40,989 nt of DNA from an uncultured Prolixibacteraceae bacterium (GTDB lineage: Bacteria > Bacteroidota > Bacteroidia > Bacteroidales > Prolixibacteraceae), in assembly GCA_937915865.1 (NCBI GenBank), contig CALGIG010000007.1:1-40989 (forward strand), given 5' to 3'. Below are positions 1 to 7,556 of the stretch, in pieces. The notes below the pieces were generated by a model. That model was not told the DNA's origin. It did no database searches and saw only the letters and a program-made list of their open reading frames with translations. The stretch's first letter is position 1. Each line of letters starts with the position of its first letter. The translations under genes were made by a program, and so were the position numbers.

Positions 1-111
1 ACCGACAGTTAAGCCTCTTACTAAATTTTGAAAACTAAAAACGGGAGATGGTCAAAGCATGTAAATGAACTTTCTTTATTCCTAAATTTGTCCAGTTACT
101 TCAGGACACAC

Positions 112-300
112 TTGGCACTAGCGGCGTTGCAGAGGTTCATTGAGAATATTCCGAGGAGCTAGGGTAATTGGAAATTGGCAGTAGTGGTTGCTAAAATTTA
201 TTCTGAATATCCAGAGGAGCAGGGTTTCGGAGAGGTAATTACAAATTGGCAGGAGCGGCGGTGTAAAGACTTATTGAGTATATCTCTAATAGTCAGGGTT
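112..300. repeat. Three degenerate tandem repeat units of 55-71 bp
   Basis: The word TTGGCA recurs at 112, 175 and 246. Each time it is followed by a G-rich (a/g)GCGGCG or GTGGTTG-like block, then a TTATTGAG/AATAT-like block, then GGAG..AGGGT. Unit lengths are about 63, 71 and 55 bases and the copies are only partly alike. No open frame crosses all copies, so this looks like decayed non-coding repeat DNA. It lies directly downstream of the minus-strand nuclease unit. I do not recognise the family. Bases 1-111 hold nothing I can name. Confidence 0.6.
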
Positions 301-435
301 TTATTTCTCAAATAAGTTGTTTTTTATTTTGATTTTAATATCCTTGCGTTTACAAATATTCTCAAAATCGTTTAAGCAGCGAATCGCTTTTTCTTCATTT
401 TCAAAATCTTCTAATGAGTAGTGTTTAAAAACCAT
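301..435 (-). CDS. Small 44-residue ORF, translationally coupled
   Basis: I do not recognise this protein. It is a 44-residue, highly charged reading frame starting MVFKHYSLEDFENEEKAIRC and ending in a Lys/Ile/Asn-rich tail. Its ATG shares one base with the stop of the gene above it (TAATG), a common sign of translational coupling in operons. A charged amphipathic helix is plausible around residues 8-30. It ends exactly where the degenerate repeats begin. The arrangement argues for a real third cistron of the nuclease unit, but in DNA this AT-rich a chance frame of 44 codons is possible. Confidence 0.4.
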   Translation of the reverse strand: MVFKHYSLEDFENEEKAIRCLNDFENICKRKDIKIKIKNNLFEK

Positions 436-920
436 TAATTGATTGTTTCTTTAACTTTTTCTCCATATGATTGTAAAATAAATTCAGGTTCATCCCAATC
501 ATATCCCCAGCCATCCCACATATTTTTTCCAATTACAAAAATTAATTCGCTTTTGGAATCTTCAACCAATTTAAACTTCCCAACACTTGTTTTTGCAATA
601 TTGTTGTCTTGTCTTGACTCGAAATACCCTGTGTCGTTTAATAAAAAAATTGAAAAATAAATTTGATCTTCTTGAATTATGAAGTTCTCAAAATGAAATT
701 CATAATAATAAAGATTAAGCCAATCCCAAGACCATAAGTTTAAATACCCTTTCCCGTTACGAGGCGCAGGACTGCTAAATTTTGGATAACCACCATTATA
801 TTTAAATCCAAATTTTCCACCAATAAAGCTTATTAAATCAAGTATTCGCTTTTGATAACTGTATAAAAAACGATATGCTTTTCTGACTTCTAATAGAGTT
901 TGACTAATATTGTTTTGCAT
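435..920 (-). CDS. Hypothetical protein paired with the nuclease gene
   Basis: Family not recognised. The frame is open from a TTG at 1010, but I chose the ATG at 918-920 (protein begins MQNNISQTLLEV). That start gives a 17-base overlap with the upstream nuclease gene instead of about 100 bases. The product is about 161 residues, soluble-looking and rich in aromatics, with a WSWDWLNLYYYEFHF stretch in the middle and GWGYDWDEPEF near the C-terminus. No signal peptide or membrane segment is visible. Tight overlaps on both sides make it the middle cistron of a three-gene unit, so a role linked to the nuclease, such as partner, inhibitor or specificity factor, is reasonable inference only. Base composition is far more AT-rich than the metallopeptidase gene next door, suggesting acquired DNA. 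Confidence 0.6.
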   Translation of the reverse strand: MQNNISQTLLEVRKAYRFLYSYQKRILDLISFIGGKFGFKYNGGYPKFSSPAPRNGKGYLNLWSWDWLNLYYYEFHFENFIIQEDQIYFSIFLLNDTGYFESRQDNNIAKTSVGKFKLVEDSKSELIFVIGKNMWDGWGYDWDEPEFILQSYGEKVKETIN

Positions 921-1581
921 AACTAAATAATTTGTCAATGTTGTTTGTGTTAAGTTGTATTGTAAATAAACTATCAAGCCATACTTTTCTATAAAAGCCA
1001 TGCATTTCAAATCCTTTTATTAAATCTTCAAAGATGCGTTTATATGAATTTATTTGTGAATAGTTTATATCTTCAATCTTTTTTATTTCAGAGACAATTT
1101 GGTCTAACAATTTGGTCCAATTTGTTTTACAAATGACAATTTTTTTTTCATTATAAATTTTATCTTCTTCATCGAATGTAGAATTTAAACCACCTAGTTG
1201 GATAAAATATAAGTTCTTATCATCGTTATTAAATTCAATGAAGTATGATTTTATTTCATCTGTCATTTGTTGACTTCTTTGCTGGTTTTCATCATATCTT
1301 TTTGCTTCGATGATTAAATCAAAATCAATAAATCGTATAAATATATCAGGTTCAATATATCTTTCGTTTTGTTGAGTCTCATCAACACTCCATTTTGTCC
1401 AAAAAGAAAATTCTATAATTTCTCCGCAAGTTTCAGGCAATTTTTGATGATATAAAGATTTCTTCAAAATATTCCAAAATACATCACTTGGTAAATACTT
1501 TAGTAAATCAAAAACAGTAGACGATAAACTATCTTCACAAATTCTAAATGTGCCTTTATTCTTATTGAAATATGTTATCAT
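904..1581 (-). CDS. PD-(D/E)XK nuclease-like protein
   Basis: A 225-residue protein with the core signature of the PD-(D/E)XK nuclease superfamily: Pro78-Asp79 on one strand, then Glu92-Ala-Lys94 at the end of the next (FDLIIEAK). A Gln-rich helix (NQQRSQQM) follows, as in many restriction-type and RecB-like nucleases. The N-terminal 60 residues look helical and the C-terminal half (after residue 140) is unassigned, perhaps for substrate recognition. It is the first cistron of a coupled three-gene unit with a promoter at 1691-1721. Families with this fold include restriction enzymes, repair nucleases and anti-phage effectors. The short length, AT-rich composition and operon context suggest an accessory or defence role, but no known system is identified. 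Confidence 0.7.
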   Translation of the reverse strand: MITYFNKNKGTFRICEDSLSSTVFDLLKYLPSDVFWNILKKSLYHQKLPETCGEIIEFSFWTKWSVDETQQNERYIEPDIFIRFIDFDLIIEAKRYDENQQRSQQMTDEIKSYFIEFNNDDKNLYFIQLGGLNSTFDEEDKIYNEKKIVICKTNWTKLLDQIVSEIKKIEDINYSQINSYKRIFEDLIKGFEMHGFYRKVWLDSLFTIQLNTNNIDKLFSYAKQY

Positions 1582-1690
1582 AAAGTAGATGTCTTTTGGT
1601 TTGTTAAATCACTACCAACTAGTGTGCAAGCACTATGTTCGTTATTTTTCTTTTATATAAATCCGGACTCGGATTATTTTGACTAATTTC

Positions 1691-1721
1691 CAAATTTACG
1701 GCACTCCATCAATAAATCCAA
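1691..1721 (-). promoter_or_regulatory. Bacteroidota-type promoter of the nuclease unit
   Basis: Read on the minus strand, TTG (1721-1719) is followed after 20 bases by TAAATTTG (1698-1691). This matches the Bacteroidota -33/-7 pattern TTG / TAnnTTTG. Transcription would start near 1684, leaving a leader of about 100 bases before the nuclease ATG. Confidence 0.5.
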
Positions 1722-1778
1722 TATGTTCAGTTATTATTTTTGTCAAAATCAAGGAGTTTGGCTTTTGGCAGCGGAATT

Positions 1779-1812
1779 AGTGATCCGATGAACTCCGAGT
1801 CATCAGATCACT
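1779..1812. repeat. Inverted repeat, 13-base arms with one mismatch
   Basis: AGTGATCCGATGA (1779-1791) pairs with TCATCAGATCACT (1800-1812), with a single mismatch and an 8-base loop. There is no T-run on either side, so it is not an obvious terminator. It sits in the 342-base gap between the nuclease unit and the metallopeptidase gene. That gap otherwise holds the promoter and terminator listed here and no gene. Confidence 0.6.
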
Positions 1813-1836
1813 GCCCGGCAGACAGTTCGCAAACAA

Positions 1837-1878
1837 ACAAGCCCCGATTCGAACATTTTCGTTCCAATCGGGGTTTGT
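1837..1878 (-). terminator. Hairpin terminator downstream of the M13 peptidase gene
   Basis: An 18-base imperfect stem: the 1837-1854 arm contains AAGCCCCGATT and the 1861-1878 arm contains AATCGGGGTTT. It has one internal mismatch, one wobble pair and a 6-base loop. It starts 46 bases beyond the stop of the metallopeptidase gene, in the right place to end that transcript, although the T-run on the minus strand is poor. Confidence 0.55.
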
Positions 1879-1923
1879 ATTAAATCTTTGTGTCTTCGTG
1901 TCTTTGTGTTTACCAACGGCTTT

Positions 1924-3954
1924 CTACCATATACGCACCATCAAACTATCGGGCCTCCACATTTTGTCGCCTTGCTTCACGCCAAAGGTTTTGTAGAATT
2001 CAGGAATGTTCGAAAGTGTACCAATCACGCGGTATTTGGCTGGCGAATGCTCGTCGCTTTTTACCTGGTTAGCAATGGCTTCGGGGCGCATATTTATCAT
2101 CCAAGCCAGTCCAAAGCCGAGGAAGAAGCGTTCGTCGGGCGTTTTACCTGCAATCACCTCGTTGTTTTTGTACTGCTTGGTTTTCTGGAAAGCCTGGTAG
2201 CCCATCACCAATCCGCCCAGGTCAGCAATGTTTTCGCCCTGTGTCAATTCGCCGTTGATGTGCAGGCTGTCAACAGGGTTGTACTGATTGAATTGTTTGA
2301 CAATCATTTTAGTTTTGGCGTAGAATTTTGTGCTGTCTTCTTTGGTCCACCAGTTTTTCAGGTTGCCTTTGTCGTCGAATTTGCTGCCCATATCGTCGAA
2401 ACCGTGTGTCATTTCGTGACCAAATGTTGAGCCGCCAATAATGGAGTACAAAATGGCATCGTCGGCCATGGTGCGCTCGTAGCCGGGGACAATAATGTTG
2501 CAGGCCGGAACCACAATTTCGTTGTTCGACGGGTTGTAGTACGCATTGTAGTTTTGCGGCTGCATGCCCCATTCGGTGCGGTCAACCGGCTTACCATATT
2601 TCGAGATGTTGTAGTTCGAGAACCATTGGTTGGCGCTGATCACATTTTCGGCAAACGAAGCACGCGAAATTTTCATGCTGCTCAAATCTTTCCATTTGTC
2701 GGGATAGCCCACTTTCATAATCATGGTTTGCAGTTTTTGCAGCGCTTTTTGTTTGGTCGCATCACTCATCCAGTCGAGGTTTTTAATACGTTCGGCGTAC
2801 ACGTCTTTCACAGCATTGCCAATTTCGAGCAACTTTTCCTTGGTTCCGGCAGGTAAGTATTCTGTTACATAAACCTGACCAATCAATTCGCCCAGGTAAC
2901 CATCGGTTTGTTCTACCACTCTTTTCCAACGCGGTTTAGGTTGTTTCACGCCGCGAAGTGTTTGCGCGTAAAAGCTGAAAACTTCTTTATAAGTATTATC
3001 GTCGAGGTACGAGGCCATTCCTCTAACGAATTTGTATTTCAGGTAGTTTTTCCAGTCGTCGATGCCAAATTTCTTCAGGTTCGTATTTAGAGCAGTAAGG
3101 TATTCGGGCTGACCAACAATCACCGAATCAACCTTGGCCAAATCGCTTTCCTTAAAGAAAACCGGCCAGTTGAAGTTGGGCATTAAGGCTGAAAGCTGAC
3201 TGGCAGTGAGTTTCGTGTAGTTTTTCAACGGGTCGCGGGTATCTTCTTTTTTTCGCGAAGCCGAAGCCAGAGCCGTTTCAAGTTTCATTTGGTTTTCGGC
3301 AGCCTGTTTGGCTTTGGCAGCATCGTAGCCCATTATTTTGTACATGTTTTCGAGGTGCGCCACGAACTTTTCGCGGATCATCACCGAACGTGCATCTTTC
3401 TCGAAATAGAACTGGCGATCGGGTAAGCTTAATCCGCCCTGACTGAGGTTCACAGCGTTTTTGCTGCTGATTTTGCTATCTTGCCAAACGCCAAAATCGA
3501 ACATGGGCGCTCCGGCGCTTTTATGAATAAACGCAGTTATCGTGGCCAATTGTTCCGGCGTTTTTACCTGGTCGATCTGGTCGAGGTATTTTCGAATAGG
3601 CTCAATGCCATTTTTATTCAGGCTAACGCTGTCCATTCCCGAGAAATAGAAGTCGCCAATTTTTTGTTTGTTGCTTCCTTCAGGCGATTGAGTTGCTGCA
3701 CTCGATTTGCATATTTTCAGGATTTGCGCATTAATCGTATCCTGTATCACCTGAAAGATGCCTGAGCTTTGCTCGCTGGCAGCGATAGGATTGGCTTTAA
3801 ACCACGCGCCATTGGCGTAATCAAAAAAGTCGTCGCCTGGTTTAATGGTAGCATCGATGTGCGTGACAAGCGGATCGGCGGTATTTGCCTGTTTTTGTGG
3901 CTGGCACGAAAGGAGAACTGCGCAGGCAGCCAGTGATAGTAAAATTTGTTTCAT
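1924..3954 (-). CDS. M13 family metallopeptidase (neprilysin/PepO-like lipoprotein)
   Basis: A zinc endopeptidase of the M13 (neprilysin) family. The thermolysin-like active site is complete: His513-Glu-Met-Thr-His517 supplies two zinc ligands and the general base, and Glu574 in ENIADLGG supplies the third ligand, with Asp578 as the usual partner. The N-terminus is a lipoprotein signal peptide ending LLSC, with Cys17 as the lipidated residue, so the enzyme should be anchored to a membrane on the periplasmic or outer side. The length (676 residues) is normal for bacterial M13 enzymes, and the C-terminus has the family-typical Arg-Pro-Asp and terminal Trp region. Such enzymes cleave oligopeptides, probably in nutrition or envelope peptide turnover. 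It appears monocistronic. Confidence 0.95.
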   Translation of the reverse strand: MKQILLSLAACAVLLSCQPQKQANTADPLVTHIDATIKPGDDFFDYANGAWFKANPIAASEQSSGIFQVIQDTINAQILKICKSSAATQSPEGSNKQKIGDFYFSGMDSVSLNKNGIEPIRKYLDQIDQVKTPEQLATITAFIHKSAGAPMFDFGVWQDSKISSKNAVNLSQGGLSLPDRQFYFEKDARSVMIREKFVAHLENMYKIMGYDAAKAKQAAENQMKLETALASASRKKEDTRDPLKNYTKLTASQLSALMPNFNWPVFFKESDLAKVDSVIVGQPEYLTALNTNLKKFGIDDWKNYLKYKFVRGMASYLDDNTYKEVFSFYAQTLRGVKQPKPRWKRVVEQTDGYLGELIGQVYVTEYLPAGTKEKLLEIGNAVKDVYAERIKNLDWMSDATKQKALQKLQTMIMKVGYPDKWKDLSSMKISRASFAENVISANQWFSNYNISKYGKPVDRTEWGMQPQNYNAYYNPSNNEIVVPACNIIVPGYERTMADDAILYSIIGGSTFGHEMTHGFDDMGSKFDDKGNLKNWWTKEDSTKFYAKTKMIVKQFNQYNPVDSLHINGELTQGENIADLGGLVMGYQAFQKTKQYKNNEVIAGKTPDERFFLGFGLAWMINMRPEAIANQVKSDEHSPAKYRVIGTLSNIPEFYKTFGVKQGDKMWRPDSLMVRIW

Positions 3955-4120
3955 GGTTATGCTATTTGTTTTATGCTGAAATTTGTTGTCGATTGTCGGG
4001 TGAAATTACAAACAAGCCTATAAATGTGAATAAAAAAACCGGAAATTGTTTTTACTCAAAAACTGATGTTTTCCTAATATCGAGCTTTTTACTAGTTTTG
4101 GTTAAATAAAATCATGCGAA

Positions 4121-5446
4121 TTGAAAATCAGGATTCCAACGAATATTAGCTTGACGAAGGTGTCAGCCATGCAACTGTTTCAGCTTATACGGTATTCAAC
4201 ACTGATATTTATTGGGATAGTTTTTTCGAAATCGACCTTGGCCAAATCAGAAATAGGCCAATACGAAACAATACTGTTTCTTAGCGGCGCCATCAGTTTC
4301 TTTTGGGTAAATGGATTGATTCAAGGCTTTCTCCCTAAATCAAACAACTGTTCAGGAACGAAAAAATCAAGCGATTTTTTTAACATGTTTTATCTGCTTT
4401 TGCTGTTGTCGCTTCTGGCAGTTGGTTTTGTCGCGGTTTTCGAGCATGGTATTTCTCATGTTTTACTGAAGGGCTCAGGCATATCTTATCTAAAATACCT
4501 CATATTTTATCTGCTGTTTTCTGCTCCATCAGGATTGGTGGAGTATATATACCTCGTTATGGATAAATCCAGAAAACTGATTAGGTATGGTGTTATTTCG
4601 TACTTTTTGATGTTTCTGCTTGTTGTCTTGCCTGCATGGTGGGGTTATGGATTGGAATACTGCTTAATTGGCCTGGTACTGAGTGCTGCCATTCGTTTTG
4701 TATGGCTGCTTGTTTTATTGTTGAAATATTCAATTCCTGAATTTGATTTCACCTTTATCATCAGTCACTTAAAACTTGCCAGTCCGCTTATTTTATCTAT
4801 GTTTTTAAGCGGATCTGGCCAATATATCGACGGGTTTATCATCACAGGCTATTTTGATGATGCCACTTTTGCCGTTTTTCGGTTTGGTGCACGCGAGTTT
4901 CCCTTGGCATTACTTTTGGCAAATGCATTTAGCGCTTCCATGTTGCCTGGTTTTTCAGATGTTGGGCTGTTGAAAGAAAATCTGGCCGAAATAAAATATA
5001 ACAGCCAGAAGCTTGCTTCCTGGTTGTTCCCTCTTTCTGCTTTACTAATGCTTGTATCTCATTGGTTGTTCCCAATTGTTTTCAATTCAGGATTTAAAGA
5101 AAGCGCTGTTATTTTCAATATTTATCTGTTGCTAATTATTAGCCGATTAGTTTTTCCACAAACCATTTTAACCGGACTGGGCCAGAACAAGGCAATTCTT
5201 TGGGCTTCGTTGCTCGAAATCTTGTTAAATGTTACATTAAGCCTTTGGTTTGTTCAGCTTTGGGGTTTGTATGGCGTTGCTTTCGGAACAGTATGTGCAT
5301 ATATCTTTGAGAAACTTATTTTAATGGTTTTTGTTAAGAAAATATGTGGACTTCATGTTTCGGACTACTTGAATGAGAGGCAGCATTTGCTTTATTCCCT
5401 ACTTTTGCTGGCAGAATTTATTGTAATTGAGTTTTTGATTTATTAA
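4121..5446 (+). CDS. Polysaccharide flippase-like membrane protein (MOP superfamily)
   Basis: An integral membrane protein with about 12 hydrophobic segments over 441 residues, resembling Wzx/oligosaccharide flippases of the MOP superfamily. These move lipid-linked sugar intermediates across the inner membrane. Near the N-terminus, QLIRYSTLIFIGIVFSK followed by EIGQYETILFLSG is the pattern seen in polysaccharide biosynthesis membrane proteins. No ATG fits the extreme 5' end: the ATG at 4114 is out of frame and stops after 11 codons. I therefore use TTG at 4121; ATG at 4169 is the alternative and would remove 16 residues. No glycosyltransferase genes adjoin it. It is followed two bases later by the AlkD-like gene, with which it is probably co-transcribed. 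Confidence 0.8.
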   Translation: MKIRIPTNISLTKVSAMQLFQLIRYSTLIFIGIVFSKSTLAKSEIGQYETILFLSGAISFFWVNGLIQGFLPKSNNCSGTKKSSDFFNMFYLLLLLSLLAVGFVAVFEHGISHVLLKGSGISYLKYLIFYLLFSAPSGLVEYIYLVMDKSRKLIRYGVISYFLMFLLVVLPAWWGYGLEYCLIGLVLSAAIRFVWLLVLLLKYSIPEFDFTFIISHLKLASPLILSMFLSGSGQYIDGFIITGYFDDATFAVFRFGAREFPLALLLANAFSASMLPGFSDVGLLKENLAEIKYNSQKLASWLFPLSALLMLVSHWLFPIVFNSGFKESAVIFNIYLLLIISRLVFPQTILTGLGQNKAILWASLLEILLNVTLSLWFVQLWGLYGVAFGTVCAYIFEKLILMVFVKKICGLHVSDYLNERQHLLYSLLLLAEFIVIEFLIY

Positions 5447-5448
5447 CT

Positions 5449-6159
5449 ATGGATATTTTACTCGACGATCCGATATGCGAACAGGAGTTTCGTCAAATAC
5501 TTACCCAAATACGTTTGGCAAAAAATGGTGAAACCGCCGACCTGATGAAACAACACGGCTTGGTTTATAAAATGAACTGGGGCGCATCGTTGATTCAATT
5601 GCGGTCTATTGCTTCTCAGTACCAACCTAATCATTTACTGGCGCTGAAACTTTGGAACAAACAATGGCGCGAGACTATGATTTTAGCAGCCATGCTTGAT
5701 GTTCCCGATTCGGTTACTGAAGAACAAATGGATTACTGGACAAAAAGTCTGGAGTCTGCCGAAATTGCAGAAATATTAAGTACTTATCTTTGGAGCAAAA
5801 CCAAATATGCTTTTATAAAGGCATTGGAATGGTGTCGTGGGAAGAAACACATTGTACGATTCACAGGACTTCATTTAATGGGAAGGCTTGCTATAACTCA
5901 GAAATCGGCTATGGATGAATTTTTTGAACCTTTTTTGGATGTTTTGTCACCTTTGGCAAAAGACCCGCAACTGAAACAGGTATTTTATCGATCGTTTATC
6001 GTGTTTGGTTCTAAAAGTGAAGAATTGAATAAACGGGCAATATCGTTTGTTAATGAATTACAATTATCTGGTTCAGAGGAAAGTAAAGCTCTTGCAGAAG
6101 CTATTCTTAACGAATTGAAAAGCGAATATATACAACAATTATTTGTTAAGAATATTTAA
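5449..6159 (+). CDS. AlkD-like HEAT-repeat protein (DNA alkylation repair family)
   Basis: A 236-residue all-helical protein resembling the AlkD/AlkC-like DNA alkylation repair family. The pattern of paired helices, the LALKLWNKQWRETMILAAML segment around residues 64-84 and the absence of signal or membrane segments all fit. Characterised AlkD enzymes are HEAT-like glycosylases that excise bulky or cationic alkylated bases. I could not confidently place their catalytic Asp/Trp/Arg here, so activity is uncertain and a structural HEAT protein is the alternative. It starts two bases after the flippase gene ends. No functional link between the two is evident. Confidence 0.55.
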   Translation: MDILLDDPICEQEFRQILTQIRLAKNGETADLMKQHGLVYKMNWGASLIQLRSIASQYQPNHLLALKLWNKQWRETMILAAMLDVPDSVTEEQMDYWTKSLESAEIAEILSTYLWSKTKYAFIKALEWCRGKKHIVRFTGLHLMGRLAITQKSAMDEFFEPFLDVLSPLAKDPQLKQVFYRSFIVFGSKSEELNKRAISFVNELQLSGSEESKALAEAILNELKSEYIQQLFVKNI

Positions 6160-6162
6160 AGA

Positions 6163-6195
6163 TTGTGGCACTTTGTTTATTACTGACTATTTTTG
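6163..6195 (+). promoter_or_regulatory. Promoter of the BI-1 family gene
   Basis: TTG at 6163-6165, a 22-base spacer, then TATTTTTG at 6188-6195, which fits TAnnTTTG. It lies 45 bases before the ATG of the next gene, between it and the AlkD-like gene. The spacer is slightly long. Confidence 0.4.
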
Positions 6196-6239
6196 GTATA
6201 GTTTTTATGAGTGAAAATAGAAATTAAAATTTTGAAACA

Positions 6240-7013
6240 ATGAATTTAGAAAAATCATCAAATCCTGTATTTGGAAAGAACATATTTAACCAATCGGCCA
6301 TAAGCGCTGAAGATGGGGTGATGACCGTTAACGGAACTATTAACAAAACTGCACTAATGTTGCTGCTTGTAGTTTTTGCGGCATCTTTTACATGGCGTAA
6401 GTTTTTTGGCGCTTTCGATCCAGCCAATCCGGCAATGATTCCTTCTGGTGTAATGGGTTGGGCAATGGTAGGTGCAATTGGCGGGTTCATTACAGCCTTG
6501 GTCACTACTTTTAGTCCCAGGCGTTCGGCCATTACGGCTCCGGTTTATGCTGTATTCGAAGGATTATTTCTGGGAGCTATCTCAGCATTGTTCGAGGCCC
6601 GTTTCCCTGGACTTGTGATGCGCGCTGTTATGCTTACTTTCGGTGTTTTTGGTGTGATGCTTATGCTTTATCGCTCGGGCGCCATTCAGGTAAACAACAA
6701 GTTTAGAACCATTATTATTGCTGCAACAGGTGGTATAGCTTTAGTTTATTTGGTAAGCTTTATTGTAAGTTTGTTTGGTGTAAACATCAGTTTTTTATAC
6801 GATAGCAGTCCACTATCAATTGGTATCAGCCTTTTTGTTGTTGCTATTGCTGCCTTGAACCTTATTCTCGATTTTGATATGATTGTTCAGGGTTCGTATG
6901 CACAGGCTCCTAAATTCATGGAATGGTATGGGGCTTTTGGATTGATGGTAACACTTGTTTGGTTATATCTTGAATTGCTTCGTTTGTTATCTAAACTTGC
7001 CAGCCGCGACTAA
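6240..7013 (+). CDS. Bax inhibitor-1/YccA family membrane protein
   Basis: A 257-residue protein with seven hydrophobic segments after a soluble N-terminus of about 35 residues. This is the size and topology of the Bax inhibitor-1 (TMBIM) family. The N-terminal KSSNPVFGKNIF motif and the FEGLFLGAIS segment are typical of the bacterial YccA-like branch. Members are inner-membrane proteins; E. coli YccA modulates FtsH, and the Bacillus homologue is a pH-sensitive calcium channel. Which of these roles applies here is unknown. It has its own promoter and is closed by a strong UUCG-loop terminator, so it is a single-gene transcript. Confidence 0.9.
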   Translation: MNLEKSSNPVFGKNIFNQSAISAEDGVMTVNGTINKTALMLLLVVFAASFTWRKFFGAFDPANPAMIPSGVMGWAMVGAIGGFITALVTTFSPRRSAITAPVYAVFEGLFLGAISALFEARFPGLVMRAVMLTFGVFGVMLMLYRSGAIQVNNKFRTIIIAATGGIALVYLVSFIVSLFGVNISFLYDSSPLSIGISLFVVAIAALNLILDFDMIVQGSYAQAPKFMEWYGAFGLMVTLVWLYLELLRLLSKLASRD

Positions 7014-7047
7014 TGTGTTTCTAAACTGGTTTTTAAAGATATGAATT

Positions 7048-7070
7048 AAAGGGACTTCGGTCCCTTTTTT
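7048..7070 (+). terminator. Rho-independent terminator with a TTCG tetraloop
   Basis: AAAGGGAC (7048-7055), loop TTCG, GTCCCTTT (7060-7067), then further Ts. The perfect 8-bp stem with a stable UUCG loop lies 34 bases after the BI-1 gene stop. Confidence 0.9.
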
Positions 7071-7120
7071 ATTTGCATTCACTCCTGAAAATTATTTTTG
7101 AATAAAAAAAAGAACATTCG

Positions 7121-7150
7121 TTTGAATATTAAAATCAAGTTGTATATTTG
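7121..7150 (+). promoter_or_regulatory. Promoter of the GntR-SPFH operon
   Basis: TTTG at 7121-7124, an 18-base spacer, then TATATTTG at 7143-7150. This is a near-ideal Bacteroidota -33/-7 promoter. Transcription should begin near 7157, inside the palindrome that follows. Confidence 0.75.
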
Positions 7151-7167
7151 TACTATAATACTAGTAC
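7150..7167. promoter_or_regulatory. Palindromic operator overlapping the start of transcription
   Basis: GTACTA (7150-7155), 6-base centre, TAGTAC (7162-7167): a perfect inverted repeat overlapping the last base of the -7 box and the expected start site. YtrA-type GntR repressors bind such inverted repeats and usually regulate their own operon. The gene immediately downstream encodes such a protein, so autorepression is the likely reading. Confidence 0.65.
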
Positions 7168-7186
7168 AATATAAAACTAATACAGT

Positions 7187-7555
7187 ATGATTAAGTTTGT
7201 TCTTGATCCAAAAGCGGGAACTCCGTATTATCGGCAAATTATCGATCAAATTCGGTTTGGCATTGCATCAGGTAATTTGGCCATAAACGAGCAGTTGCCA
7301 ACCGTGCGGGCTTTGGCAGTTGAACTAAAGGTTAATCTGAATACAGTTGCAAAAGCCTACAAAGAGCTTGAAATCCAAAAGATTCTTGAAACCCAGCAGG
7401 GTACCGGCACTTTTATCAGCGCCATTGATAATAAAATATCTGATACGGAGCGAAAGCAAAAGCTTCAGGAGATAACACGCGAATTTGCAACGATAGCGCA
7501 TAGCTATGGTTTTTCGGTTGACGAACTTATTGACGAACTAAATAAAACTAAATGA
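7187..7555 (+). CDS. GntR family transcriptional regulator, YtrA subfamily
   Basis: A 122-residue regulator consisting almost entirely of the GntR winged helix-turn-helix (residues about 8-77: PYYRQIIDQI, then LPTVRALAVELKVNLNTVAKAY and the wing GTGTFIS). A short helical tail for dimerisation follows. The absence of a large effector domain and the total length are the hallmark of the YtrA subfamily, whose genes usually sit first in operons encoding membrane or transport proteins. That is the case here: the SPFH gene begins one base after this stop. The palindrome at 7150-7167 is the probable binding site. The ligand is unknown. Confidence 0.92.
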   Translation: MIKFVLDPKAGTPYYRQIIDQIRFGIASGNLAINEQLPTVRALAVELKVNLNTVAKAYKELEIQKILETQQGTGTFISAIDNKISDTERKQKLQEITREFATIAHSYGFSVDELIDELNKTK

Positions 7556-7556
7556 C

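Noticed and set aside
1..1640. Integron gene cassette: GTTAAGC near base 8 and GTTAAAT near 1603 fit the attC GTTRRRY core.
   Set aside because: No matching RYYYAAC partner arms, no foldable attC and no integrase in the window; seven-base degenerate matches are expected by chance in AT-rich DNA.
1888..2430. Plus-strand open frame of 180 codons.
   Set aside because: It lies fully antisense to the M13 peptidase gene, whose active-site residues are intact; protein composition is implausible (many Cys/His/Val runs).
4114..4149. ATG just before the flippase as its start.
   Set aside because: It is in another frame and reaches TAG after 11 codons; TTG 4121 or ATG 4169 are the usable starts.
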